Shown: positions 46,334-55,912 of the stretch, one piece after another | How the letters are laid out: each line of letters begins with the position of its first letter | Numbering within the stretch: position 1 is the stretch's first letter | Assembly (NCBI GenBank): GCA_963775975.1 | Contig: CAVZKX010000002.1 | Coordinates: forward strand, 434,001-498,000 | Direction of reading: 5' to 3' | DNA from: JANXQG01 sp963775975 | Lineage (GTDB): Bacteria > Planctomycetota > Planctomycetia > Pirellulales > Thermoguttaceae | Length of the DNA stretch: 64,000 nt | Notes under the pieces: model-generated | Seen by the model: the letters and a program-made list of their open reading frames with translations, nothing else | Databases searched by the model: none | What the model was told of the DNA's origin: nothing | Made by a program: the position numbers and the translations under genes

Positions 46334-47141
46334 CTAGGTCTCCTGTAGCCGCTTCGCTTCTGCCTCATCAATAACCACTCGCCGAATCGCCATCGCCCGG
46401 CCTGTCTCGGCATCGAAATAGACAATGCTGCCGTTGATCCGAACGTCGTCGTCCGCCACGTCAAAAGGCGTCGGGCGAGAGGTCAGCGTCGTCTCCATCA
46501 CGCGGTCGATCCGCCGACCTAATATGCTCTCGTGCGGGCCGGTCATGCCCACATCGCACTGAAAAGCGGTGCCGCCGGGCAGGATCCGCTCGTCGGCGGT
46601 CGGCACGTGGGTGTGTGTGCCGAGGACCGCGGTGACGCGGCCGTCCAGGTGCCGGCCCATCACTTGCTTGTCGCTGGTCGCCTCGGCGTGAAAGTCCAAT
46701 AAAATCACGCGGATGTCCGGCGGCAGTCCTGCCAGGATGCGATCGGCTGCGTGAAAGGGGCAATCGACCGGCTGCATGAAAACCCGGCCCAGGAGCGAGA
46801 AGATCGCCAAGCGGACGCCATTTTGCCGCGGTGAGAATCGCCACCTGCGCGCCAGGCGCTTCGGGCGGATAGTTGGCCGGCCGCACGATACGGCCGTCGT
46901 TTTCCAGGATCGGATAAATCTCCCGCCGCTTGTAGACGTGGTCGCCGAGCGTCATGCCGTCGATGCCCGCGGCCAGCAACTCCTCGAAAATCTGCGGCGT
47001 GATGCCCGATCCGCCCGCCGCGTTCTCGGCATTGGCCACGATCAAGTCGATCGCCTGCTCGCGGCGAAAGCCGGCTAGCGCTTGCGTGCAGATTTGCCGC
47101 CCTGGCTTGCCGACAATGTCGCCGATGAAGAAGAGACGCAT
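46334..47141 (-). CDS. ymdB: YmdB-type metallophosphoesterase, one frame break
   Basis: The first frame (47141 to about 46812) encodes MRLFFIGDIVGKPGRQICTQ, VANAENAAGGSGITPQIFEE and GDHVYKRREIYPIL. The second (about 46812-46334) encodes DIRVILLDFHAEATSDKQVM, LGTHTHVPTADERILPGGTA and DVGMTGPHESILG. These are the dimetal motifs of the YmdB/TIGR00282 phosphodiesterases, which hydrolyse cyclic nucleotides. The usual G-N-H is G-D-H here. One missing A in an AAAA run near 46812 breaks the frame. Joined length is about 268, normal. It follows the RNase Y gene, as in many bacteria. Confidence 0.88.
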
Positions 47142-47147
47142 GGGCAT

Positions 47148-47243
47148 AAGGTCTTTGGTTTTTGGTCTTAGGTCTTGGATATGCCTACTGCGTGCCACGC
47201 GATTGCGTTCGTTCCTAAGGCCAAAGTCCTAAGACCCAAGCCC
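47148..47243. repeat. Inverted arrays of GGTCTTN heptamers between ymdB and rny
   Basis: Four units with the core GGTCT run from 47148 to 47175. Four reverse-complement units (TAAGGCC, AAAGTCC, TAAGACC, CAAGCCC) run from 47216 to 47243, ending at the base before the rny stop (47244-47246). The left array begins within 7 nt of the ymdB start codon. Confidence 0.78.
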
Positions 47244-48809
47244 TCATCTCGCCACATCCACGTGTCTCGTCTCCCGCACTACCGTTACCTTGATCTCGCC
47301 CGGATAGGTGAGCTGCTTCTCGAATGCCTGCACGATGTCGTGGCAAATTTTGGCGGCCGACTCGTCGGTGGTTTCCTTCGAACTGACCAGCACCCGCAAC
47401 TCGCGGCCGGCTTGAATCGCGTAAGCTTGTTCGACGCCCGGAAAACCGCCGGCGATGCGTTCGAGTTCCTCCATTCGCTTGACGTAGCGTTCCAAGCTTT
47501 CGCGGCGGGCGCCGGGCCGGGCGGCGCTGCAGGCATCGGCCGCGGCCACGAGCACCGTGTAGGGATTTCCGATCCGAATGTCGTCGTGGTGGCCGATGGC
47601 GGCGTGGACCACTTCCGGCCGCTCTCCGTAGCGCTTCAGCAGCTCCGCGCCGATCTTGGGGTGGCCGCCATCGACCTCGTGGTCGGCCGCCTTGCCGATG
47701 TCGTGCAAAAGGCCGCAGCGCCGGGCAAGGGCGCCGTCCATGCCGACTTCCTCGGCCATCATGCCGGCCAAGAACGCCACCTCGACGCTGTGCCGCAGCA
47801 CGTTCTGGCTGTAGCTCGTGCGGAAGTGCAAACGGCCCAAAAGATCGACCAGTCGCTCGTGCAGATTGTGGATCGCCAGCTCCTGGCAGGCATCCGCGCC
47901 AAGCTGCATGATGTGCTTTTCCAGTTCCGCTTGCGTGGCGAGCACGACTTCCTCGATCCGCGCCGGGTGGATGCGGCCGTCGGCGATGAGGTTATTGAGC
48001 GCCATCCTGGCGACTTCCCGGCGGACCATATCGAAGCCGCTGACGATGACCACGCCCGGCGTGTCGTCGATGATCAGATCGACCCCGGTTGCTTTCTCGA
48101 AAGCGCGGATATTGCGGCCTTCGCGGCCGATGATGCGGCCCTTCATTTCGTCGTTGGGAATGCCCACGGTGCTTGTGGTCGACTCGGCCGTGTGCGGGGC
48201 GGCGTAACGCTGCAGCGCGGTGACGATGATTTCGCGGGCCTTCTGCTCGCAGGTTTCCGCCAATTGGCGGTCGTGACGGAGGATCGCGGCGCCCGTCTCC
48301 TGCTGAAGTTGAGTATTCAACAACTCCAAGAGCCGCCGCGTCGCCTCGGCATGGTTCAGGCCGCTGAGCTCGTGCAGCGTCTGCCTCTGCATGTCCAGGA
48401 GCTTGGTGAGCTCTTCCTTCCGCTGGTTGATGTCCTGGATCTTTTCGGTGAGCTTGCGCTGCGTGGCCTCGACCATTTTTTCTTGTTTTCGAACTTGCTC
48501 AGCTTGTTCCTCGAGGGCGTCTTGCCGCTTGTCCAGCAGGCGTTCGCGTTCGTGGAGCTCGCCGCGGATTTTGCGGAGCTCTTTCTCGCTCTCTTCCTGC
48601 TGCTTGAGGACCATCTCCTTGAGTTGGAGCTCGCTCTCGCGGCGGCGGTTATCGGCGTCTTGATTGGCCTTGGCGACGATCGCGGCCGCCTCGCTCATGG
48701 CGTCCTTGCGCCGCAGGCGGTCGAACAATTTGACGAGAATGAACGCCATCACGGCGCCGATACCGGTGCCAAAAATGGCTACGAGAATGTTGATTTGGGC
48801 TGGGGTCAC
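47244..48809 (-). CDS. rny: Ribonuclease Y
   Basis: The 521-residue protein has an N-terminal membrane helix (INILVAIFGTGIGAVMAFIL) and a long coiled coil (residues about 40-190). A KH domain follows (GIPNDEMKGRIIGREGRNIR), then an HD domain with H-S-V-E-V and GLLHDIGKAADHEVDGGHP. All features of RNase Y, the membrane-bound endoribonuclease that starts mRNA decay, are intact. The ymdB gene follows on the same strand, a conserved neighbourhood. The only thing between the two is the heptamer array. Confidence 0.95.
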   Translation of the reverse strand: MTPAQINILVAIFGTGIGAVMAFILVKLFDRLRRKDAMSEAAAIVAKANQDADNRRRESELQLKEMVLKQQEESEKELRKIRGELHERERLLDKRQDALEEQAEQVRKQEKMVEATQRKLTEKIQDINQRKEELTKLLDMQRQTLHELSGLNHAEATRRLLELLNTQLQQETGAAILRHDRQLAETCEQKAREIIVTALQRYAAPHTAESTTSTVGIPNDEMKGRIIGREGRNIRAFEKATGVDLIIDDTPGVVIVSGFDMVRREVARMALNNLIADGRIHPARIEEVVLATQAELEKHIMQLGADACQELAIHNLHERLVDLLGRLHFRTSYSQNVLRHSVEVAFLAGMMAEEVGMDGALARRCGLLHDIGKAADHEVDGGHPKIGAELLKRYGERPEVVHAAIGHHDDIRIGNPYTVLVAAADACSAARPGARRESLERYVKRMEELERIAGGFPGVEQAYAIQAGRELRVLVSSKETTDESAAKICHDIVQAFEKQLTYPGEIKVTVVRETRHVDVAR

Positions 48810-49983
48810 GACAATAGGCCTTCAAGTTATTGGACTTTAGGCGCGAGGCGGACGCTGCTTGTGGAGGCTTTTCTCCGCGGCGCGAAGCAATAGCCGCGCG
48901 CCAGGCCGGCCCAGGATGGGTCGGCGAGTCGCGCGAGCCGCCGTCATGTATTGCGCTGGAGTCCTGCCCGGGCACCAATGCGCAGCATTGGTCGGCGGCA
49001 ATTCCGGCTAAAGCCGGGACTCCAACTGCACTAACTACCGGCAGCCGTTGCGGAAATCGAGAGGTTGGTCGAGCGACCATGTGCTCCGACCCGCGCGGCG
49101 CTCGGTCGCGGCGCGCGTTCAGAGCACGACAAGAAACGATTGAAATGAAAGGGCTCGGACAAGTTGGATTGGGCAATGCGGCCACCAATGTGCGCGGCGT
49201 AGGCGGGCACAAGCTCCCAGGAAATGCCCGTGGAAAGGCCCACCGCTCCCCATCCCGTCAAGTTCAAGCTTCCAAGACGATACGTCATCCAACCGATACG
49301 GTGGCATGTCATCCAGCGGACGCAGCTATGCTGCCGCTCGATCCAGGCCGGCGGAAGCCGCCTGCCAAGATCGCTGCCAAAAGGAAAAGCGGTGCACTCC
49401 CGCAAGGCGGACCATCCTGCTTGCAGGACCCGCCGGGCGCGCTGGTGGATGGCGAACATCCACCGAAACAGAATTAAAATCAACCCTGCCACCCGCTTAA
49501 CCTCACGCGTCGGTTGGTTCTTTCGATCAATTCCAGAACCAGTCGAAAACTCGCAATACGCTATGCTCCGGCGCTGCGGGGCAACTCGCCCCAGGCGCCT
49601 TAAGTCATGCTTTGTTGTTTATTCATGTGGAAAGAGCACGAAATCTCATTCTAACCGAACCCTTGCGAAATGCAACATCATCGAGCGAGAGCAAAGCGGC
49701 AACGTTTTATGGCGGCAGCGCCGGCCAATATGAGCCTAGCGCGCGAGCGAATGACTGTCTTTCTGCGCGCTCGTGTTTCGTACTTGTAAGGGTTTCGTCA
49801 AGGAACCCTGCCGCATACGATTACGGGCGATAAAGCCAATCAGGGCAACGCTTTAGCGAAGGTCTCGCCTTCCTGCCCTTGGCTGATGCATATTCTTCGG
49901 CCGACCTCGACTTTAGCCGTGATCCAGCAGTTCAAGCCCGACGCCTAGCCGCGCGTGGACGGCGAGGCCACGATCGTGCTCAC
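48810..49983. other. 1.2-kb intergenic region without a supported gene
   Basis: The stretch between the rny start and the 3' end of the small PEP-CTERM gene has several overlapping ORFs on both strands. None has recognisable similarity, a good ribosome site or consistent composition. It holds a nested palindrome at 48957-49024. The part from about 49540 to 49850 is visibly less GC-rich than its surroundings. It should contain the rny promoter, which I could not place with confidence. Confidence 0.6.
48957..49024. repeat. Nested palindromic element (REP-D) upstream of rny
   Basis: An outer 8-bp stem (TGGAGTCC 48957-48964 with GGACTCCA 49017-49024) encloses two hairpins. One is ACCAATGC/GCATTGGT at 48974-48992, and the other is CCGGCT/AGCCGG at 49004-49017. 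The layout is REP-like. It is the only copy of this type seen in the window. Confidence 0.65.
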
Positions 49984-50690
49984 CTATTGATCACGATTCG
50001 AATGCCAGCGCCGCTTGCGATTCATCGCCAACAGTGCCGCTCCGGCCATCAAAAGCGCAAGCGTGCCGGGCTCGGGAACCGGCGCGACCGCTGAAGCAAT
50101 TGGAATCACTGGCGCAAACGCCGTGGCGTTCCCGACCGTCAAGCTCGACCCGGCGAGCAATGAAGCCGCCGTCATGACAACCAGGTTGGCGCCGCTGACG
50201 GTCGTGCCGCCGGTATAACTGTTCGTGCCGCTGAGGACTAGCGTGCCACCACCGACTTTCGTCAGGCCGCCGCTGCCGCTCACGTTGCCGACGAGGCCAA
50301 TGCTGCCGCCCGTGGTGTCAACATCTCGATCGTGCCGAAGCCGGCGCTGGAGCCCGAGGACAGCGTGCCGCAAGTTTCGGCAGGCTGGGTGACGGAGGCT
50401 CTTCGGCCGCCGGAGATAAAGGCCTCGTCGCCGGCCGTCGGCACAAGGTTTCCGCTCCAATTCGAAGCAATCGACCAATCGCTGGCGGAGGCCTGGAAGG
50501 TTCGAATTGCCGCGCAGACTTCGCCGCCGCCAAGCATTACCGCCGTTACCAGTAAAGCCCTTGTTTCACCCCAGTTCTTTACAAAGGCGACGGCGGATTG
50601 CCTGGGGCGGGGCGATGCGACGAACGCACAGTATATCGCTACGCGCGCCGCGGACTTTGTCCCGCGGTGCCCGTGGAGGAGCGTTTTCAT
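49984..50690 (-). CDS. Short PEP-CTERM protein with one autotransporter-type repeat, one frame break
   Basis: The first frame (50690 to about 50325) has a hydrophobic leader (LLVTAVMLGGGEVCAA) and ASDWSIASNWSGNLVPTAGD. The second frame (about 50322-49984) has the beta-strand repeat GSGGLTKVGGGTLVLSGTNS followed by YTGGTTV, then a PEP-CTERM sorting signal: PVPEPGTLALLMAGAALLA and a basic tail RKRR. An indel near 50322 separates the frames. It would be exported and processed by an exosortase. The last 60 residues are closely similar to those of the large neighbour, suggesting duplication. Confidence 0.78.
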
Positions 50691-50933
50691 GGCGGTATCC
50701 CGAAAAGAAAGTCGGGAATCGCCCCTTCAACCGCAGGATTGCTTGCGGGCAAAAGAAGACGAGACTAAATCATATCCAAACTCACGCCAAGAACTCTGTG
50801 AGCCGATTTTGCCACTATCACAACCCGCCAACGGAGTGGGCCCATAAACCGTCGGCAAAGCAATGACGGCAATTTAGACAGCCATAGCAGTCATTGTCAA
50901 GGAATCTGACGTTGAATCTCACGGACGCCATCC

Positions 50934-53900
50934 TCAACTGAAAAGTCGCCGCCGTGGATTCTGGCTTCGCCGTTTGCGATATAACCCGATCAGCGCCGCG
51001 CCCGCCGCCACCAAAGCCAGTGTTCCCGGCTCCGGCACCGGCGTGACCGGCGCGGCTGCTCCCGGCGCGCCGGGACTCGGAATCACGGGGGCGAACGCCA
51101 AGGCGTTGCCGACGGTCAAGTTCGATCCGTCGAAAAGCGCCGCCTTGTTGGTCACGATCAACTCGGCGTTGCCGGTAACAACCGTGCCGCCGCTGTAGCT
51201 GTTGGTGCCGCTGAGATACAGTGTGCCGCTGTCCGCCAGCGTCAATCCGGTTGTAGCGAAGGGCCCGTCGGCGATCGTGCCGGCGAAGGTGGTGACCTCG
51301 CCCGACGACGGGTTCGCTGTTAACGTGCCGCCGGTGTTGCCGCTGTTGGTGATCAAGGCGAATGAGTTGCCAGTCAAAGCGCCCACCGTCGAGCTGGCGC
51401 CGTCAAGATCGACAGCGGCGCCGGTGATCGTTAAAGGTCCGCTGCCTAGTTGGCTGGGATCGGCCAATTGCAGCGTGCCACCGCCGGTGACGAACGATGC
51501 GCCCGTGTGAGCCGGGTAAGCGCCCTCAACGCTCGTTCCGCCGTAAAGAGCGGTAGTTCCGGAACCGGTAAACGTGATGGCGCCTGTGCCGCTGAGGTTG
51601 GCATAGATGGCTACCGTTTGCGCGTTGCCGCTAAGGTCGTTGCTGCTAATTGTTGCGCCCGTTCCAGAAAGGTAGAAATCGAAGGCTTTGCTGCTCGTCG
51701 CCCACTGCGCACTATTGTCCAGCGGCTGCAGCGTACCGCCGCTAAAGTTGAAGCCGGAAAAGCCTTGGGGGCTGGCTCCCAACGAAGTCTGTGTCGAAAT
51801 GGTATTGGCCGCCAGCGTGCCGTTCTCCAAGGTCACGAATCCGATGCCGGAGGCGCCGGTGTCGAGGCTCAATGTCGGAATACTCGCCAATGCCTGCGGG
51901 CCATTGATAGTGAAGTAGCCTTGGGTGCTCACGCCGTTGGCAAGCGTGACCTGGGTACCGCTGGTGGCGCTGATGGTGCCTCCGGTCATCGTGTAATAAG
52001 CCACGCCGTTGCTCGTTGCAAAATACATTCCGTAACTTCCCGGCCGGTTCAGCGAGATCAGGCCGCCGGTCTGCAGGAGGGTATTCGTCACGAAGCCAGA
52101 ACTGTTATTGTCGAGCACCAGGGCGTTGCCGCTGACGGAAATCGAGCCCGAGTTGCCCAGCACGACCGTGCTGAAAAGGTGCGGTGTGCTGGTCATCGTG
52201 AGTTGGCCGCCGTTGACGGTAACGGGCGCTTCGATGTCCGTCGTGCCGCTGCCGGCGTTCCACGTGGCCGTGTTGTTGAAATTCACCGCCGACGCGAGGG
52301 TCCACGCGCTGGACGAACCGTTGGTGAATGAACTGCCGCCGGCCAGGTTGATCGTGCCGCCGCTGATGCCCGTGGTATTGACCACCAGCGAGGAGAGACT
52401 GTTTTGGCCCGTTAGCGTCAATGTGCTGGCGCTGTTCTGCACGAGGGCGCCGTGGAGGAGCGCCGAAATGTTGATCGGGACCAGCGTGGTCGGACCGGCG
52501 TTGTTGACCTTCAGCGTACCGTTGTTGACGATGTCGCTCGTGTGTGTCAACTGGCCGTCCTGGCCGGCGGCGCCGGTGCCCAGCGCCAGCGTGACGCCGT
52601 TGGCGATCGTCGTGGTTCCCGAGTAGGTGTTGGTGTTCGTGAGTGTCAGAGCTCCGCCGGCCACCGTCAGGCCGAGGGTGCCGCCCGAGCCGTTGGTGTT
52701 GTCGGCAAGGACGCCGCCGAACGTGGCTACGTCGCCGTTGTTGCCGACGCTGAGAATGGCCTGGCTCGACGGGGAATTGTTCGCGACCTTGGACTGGGAA
52801 GTGACGCTCGGCTGAGACAGGCCGTTGACCGCCACGTTGTTGCCGTTGAGGTCAAGCACGGCGGGCTGCACGCTGCCGCTGAAGACGAGGTTTCCAGTGC
52901 CGGGGCCGTAAGGCAGCGGATTCATCGTGCCGGCCTGTAGGACGCCCGACGAAATCGTCGTGTCGCCAGTGTAGACGTTGGTGCTGCTGAGATTCAGTAC
53001 GCCCGAGCCGCCCAGCCCCAAACCATAAGGACCGGAGATCGGGCCGCTGACGGTCAGCGTGCTGCCGCTGACGTTTACTGTCGTCGCGGCGCCGAGCGTC
53101 ACGGCGCCCGTGCCCAGGTTCAGGGGTGCGGTGCCTAGGAAGGAGAAGCCCGCATTCCAGTTCTGCAAGTTGTTGTTGGCCAGCGTCAGCGGTCCGCCGC
53201 TAGTGTTGTCGAGCGATCCGCCGTTGATATTCAAAGCGCCGACGCCAATCGCCGCGGCGTTGCCCAGGTTCAACAGGCCGGCGTTAAGCGTCGTGCCTCC
53301 CGAGTAACCGTTCGCGGTGTTGATCGTCAGGGTCCCCGGACCGGTCTTGAGGAGCAACCCGCTGCCATTGATCTGGCCGCCGGCGGCGTTGGAGAACGTG
53401 TAGGCGACGTTCGTATTGCTGACGGTGAGCGAACCGGGCAAGACCGTTCCGTTGACGACCACGCTCGCGCTGCCGCCGCCGGGACGGTCGTTGAACGTCA
53501 CGTTGTCGGCGTTATAGAAGAAATCCGAGGCGCTGGTCCCCAGGTTGTACCAACTCTTTGAGGTCGTCACGTCCCAGTTGCCGCTGCCGGCGACGTTCCA
53601 CAGGAGATTAGCAGAGGGAGCGCCGGAAACACTCAGCGTTATCGCTCCGTTCGTCGCGCTGAAGACGTACGACTGGCGCGTGCCCGACTGGAAACTGCTG
53701 GCCATCTGCAGGTCGGTTATGTTCGGGTCCGCGCCGCTGTACGTGAAGAGCGTATAAGTGCCCGTCGCGATCGAGCCGCCGGTGGGAAAGACCGACGTTA
53801 TGCTATTGAACGCTACGTCGCCCGTGGTCGTGTTGATGAGATCTCCAGGGGCGTAGAGATATGTCTGATTTCCCGAGCTGAACGTGAGATTGCCGCCGAC

Positions 53901-55700
53901 GGTCAACGTGCCTCCTGTCGGAATGTTGACGGTGGCGCCCTGCAGGGCCAGGCTGCCGTTGATGTCGATGCCTGGCGTGCCGGTCCGGCCGGCAGACAGC
54001 GTTCCGCCGCTCGCGCCGAACAACGTCGGCGGCGAGGCGCTGGCGGCGTCGTATGACGAGGTGTCTAGCACCGCGCCGGAGATGATCGTAACATTGCCCG
54101 TCCCCAGGTTGCCGGTAGGATATATCAGCGCCAGCGTGCCGGCGCTGATCGAAGTGAGCCCGCCGTAGGTATTGGCCTTCGTCAGGTTGACGAGGCCCGA
54201 GGTAGTCTTGGTGAGCGTGGCGCTGGGGCCGGCGAGTACCGCCGATACCGCGCCGCTTTGCAGCGCGAAGCTCGGCGAACCGGTCGCCGTGATGCTGCCG
54301 ATGCCGATGCTATCGGTAATGGCCCCTCCTGCCAGCGTGACCGTTCCCACAGCCACAGCCTTGCCATTGACGTCCAACGTGCCGCCGTTGACGTTCGCGT
54401 TGCCGGTGGTGAACAACGACCCCGTGTTGTTCGCGCCAATTTGGACCGTGCCGCCATTGATATTGACTTGCCCGCTGTAGTTGTAGTTTGCCGAGTCGGT
54501 CGCCGCAAAAACCAGCGTGCCGGCGCCGACCGTTGTGAGGCTGCCATTTCCGGTAAGGGTGGCATATAGCGTCATGGTTTCCGCGCTGCCGGAAATGTCT
54601 GTCGTATTGAACGTCGCGCCGGTTCCGCTGATCGGCATGGTGAAGTTCATGCTGGGCGTGGGATTTCCAAAGAAGTCGCCCGAAGCGCCGCCGGCGCTGG
54701 CGCCGCTGAGGCTGATCGGCTGGATCGTCCCGCCGCTAAAGTTGAAGCCGCCGTTGAGCAGATAGGTATCGAACACCTCGTTGACGATCATCAAGCCCCC
54801 TTGCATGTTGACCGTGCCGACCCCAGTGCCGTTGGCGCTAGTATTCGAGTTAATCTCGATCCTGGGCGTTTTGACGAATGCGTTGTCGGTGACGGTAAGT
54901 GTCGACGGGCCGGAGTTGTTGCCGAACGAGATGGCAAGGATGGAATTGCTCCCGGTGATAATGTTCAAGCTGCCGCCTGAAATCGTATAATTGCACCCGC
55001 CGGAGCCAATGCCTTGGCTCAGATAAATCCCAACGGCGCTTCCCCGGTTGGAATTGACCAGCCCGCCCGTCTGCGTGATATTGCTGGTGCCGGCGGTTCT
55101 GTTGAGTTCCATAAAGCTGCTGGTGCTCAATGTACCGCCGTTGGCGATCTGGATGTTGCCGTTTAGGAAGAAAAAATTACCTGCCGTCGTGGCTGACTGA
55201 CCCGCGAGCACCAAAGTGCCGCTGGACGAGGGGCCAATCCAAGTATTGCCGCTGGCGTTCAGGGTGTAAGGTGATGTAATCGCCACCGTCCCGGAAGTGA
55301 GGCCGGCCGCATAAATGCCGCTTGAGCCGAGAGTCAGGTTGCCGCCGGGAGCCGCGGCAATCACGTCGCCCGCGGACCCAGCGCCGAAAAAGACTGTTGC
55401 AGCGCTGTCCGACATATTCAGCGTGGCCGTGGCGGCAGATGTGTTGAACAAAGCGACGTTGTTCACCGTCGAGTTCCACGTGGGCCCGGAGGGGTTCCAG
55501 GCAGTGGGATCTTCCCAGCTTCCGGAGCTGACGTTCCAACTGTAGGTGGTGACCGCGAAAGCAGACTGGGCCGCGACGGCCACGATCAAACCAATTACCA
55601 GTTGAACAATCGCGAATCGGTACTTCTTGCGCCTGAGTGCCGCAGTCCCCATAAGAGTCGAGACGATACCGCCCGACCTACACAATTTCCCCGCGAACAT
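50934..55700 (-). CDS. Giant PEP-CTERM autotransporter-repeat surface protein
   Basis: The 1,588-residue protein starts at ATG 55700 (GGGAGGA 5 nt upstream) with a long signal region (FAIVQLVIGLIVAVAAQSAF). It continues as one uninterrupted beta-helix-like region rich in Gly, Thr, Ser, Asn and almost free of Cys. Autotransporter-type repeats recur (GNGSLTTVGAGTLVFAATD, NGYSGGTTLNAGLLNLGNAA, NTYSGTTTIANGVTLALGTG, NSYSGGTVVTGNAELIVTNK). The C-terminus carries a PEP-CTERM signal (PVPEPGTLALVAAGAALIGL, then RKRR). It is probably a cell-surface or matrix adhesin. It lies next to a smaller relative and divergent from a glycosidase gene. Confidence 0.92.
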   Translation of the reverse strand: MFAGKLCRSGGIVSTLMGTAALRRKKYRFAIVQLVIGLIVAVAAQSAFAVTTYSWNVSSGSWEDPTAWNPSGPTWNSTVNNVALFNTSAATATLNMSDSAATVFFGAGSAGDVIAAAPGGNLTLGSSGIYAAGLTSGTVAITSPYTLNASGNTWIGPSSSGTLVLAGQSATTAGNFFFLNGNIQIANGGTLSTSSFMELNRTAGTSNITQTGGLVNSNRGSAVGIYLSQGIGSGGCNYTISGGSLNIITGSNSILAISFGNNSGPSTLTVTDNAFVKTPRIEINSNTSANGTGVGTVNMQGGLMIVNEVFDTYLLNGGFNFSGGTIQPISLSGASAGGASGDFFGNPTPSMNFTMPISGTGATFNTTDISGSAETMTLYATLTGNGSLTTVGAGTLVFAATDSANYNYSGQVNINGGTVQIGANNTGSLFTTGNANVNGGTLDVNGKAVAVGTVTLAGGAITDSIGIGSITATGSPSFALQSGAVSAVLAGPSATLTKTTSGLVNLTKANTYGGLTSISAGTLALIYPTGNLGTGNVTIISGAVLDTSSYDAASASPPTLFGASGGTLSAGRTGTPGIDINGSLALQGATVNIPTGGTLTVGGNLTFSSGNQTYLYAPGDLINTTTGDVAFNSITSVFPTGGSIATGTYTLFTYSGADPNITDLQMASSFQSGTRQSYVFSATNGAITLSVSGAPSANLLWNVAGSGNWDVTTSKSWYNLGTSASDFFYNADNVTFNDRPGGGSASVVVNGTVLPGSLTVSNTNVAYTFSNAAGGQINGSGLLLKTGPGTLTINTANGYSGGTTLNAGLLNLGNAAAIGVGALNINGGSLDNTSGGPLTLANNNLQNWNAGFSFLGTAPLNLGTGAVTLGAATTVNVSGSTLTVSGPISGPYGLGLGGSGVLNLSSTNVYTGDTTISSGVLQAGTMNPLPYGPGTGNLVFSGSVQPAVLDLNGNNVAVNGLSQPSVTSQSKVANNSPSSQAILSVGNNGDVATFGGVLADNTNGSGGTLGLTVAGGALTLTNTNTYSGTTTIANGVTLALGTGAAGQDGQLTHTSDIVNNGTLKVNNAGPTTLVPINISALLHGALVQNSASTLTLTGQNSLSSLVVNTTGISGGTINLAGGSSFTNGSSSAWTLASAVNFNNTATWNAGSGTTDIEAPVTVNGGQLTMTSTPHLFSTVVLGNSGSISVSGNALVLDNNSSGFVTNTLLQTGGLISLNRPGSYGMYFATSNGVAYYTMTGGTISATSGTQVTLANGVSTQGYFTINGPQALASIPTLSLDTGASGIGFVTLENGTLAANTISTQTSLGASPQGFSGFNFSGGTLQPLDNSAQWATSSKAFDFYLSGTGATISSNDLSGNAQTVAIYANLSGTGAITFTGSGTTALYGGTSVEGAYPAHTGASFVTGGGTLQLADPSQLGSGPLTITGAAVDLDGASSTVGALTGNSFALITNSGNTGGTLTANPSSGEVTTFAGTIADGPFATTGLTLADSGTLYLSGTNSYSGGTVVTGNAELIVTNKAALFDGSNLTVGNALAFAPVIPSPGAPGAAAPVTPVPEPGTLALVAAGAALIGLYRKRRSQNPRRRLFS

Positions 55701-55912
55701 CGGAGTCCTCCCAGTGAAAAGAGCCCTGCATAAGACCGTTTGCGCAAGCAGGCGATTCTCCTCATTATGCCCCTATGCTGCAATAACGTCAACGAAATGG
55801 CGGACATTTCCCACAACATATGATTCCATACTTGTGGGGGACTGAGTCGTGAACCCAAGGCGCTTGCCCAATATAATGCGGGAGAACCTTGGCCTAGAAA
55901 ATCGGAGTGCCC

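Noticed and set aside
46313..46345. TAGGTCC at 46313 and TAGGTCT near 46334 as further copies of the TAG-TGCCG family
   Set aside because: The following bases do not form an 8-bp stem around TGCCG.
47175..48893. Plus-strand ORF of 572 codons opposite rny
   Set aside because: The minus strand is an intact RNase Y with all domains; the plus translation is a Leu/Ala-rich shadow.
49031..49492. Minus-strand ORF of 153 codons in the rny upstream region
   Set aside because: No ribosome site or domain. Part of it reads through palindromic or low-information sequence, so coding could not be supported.
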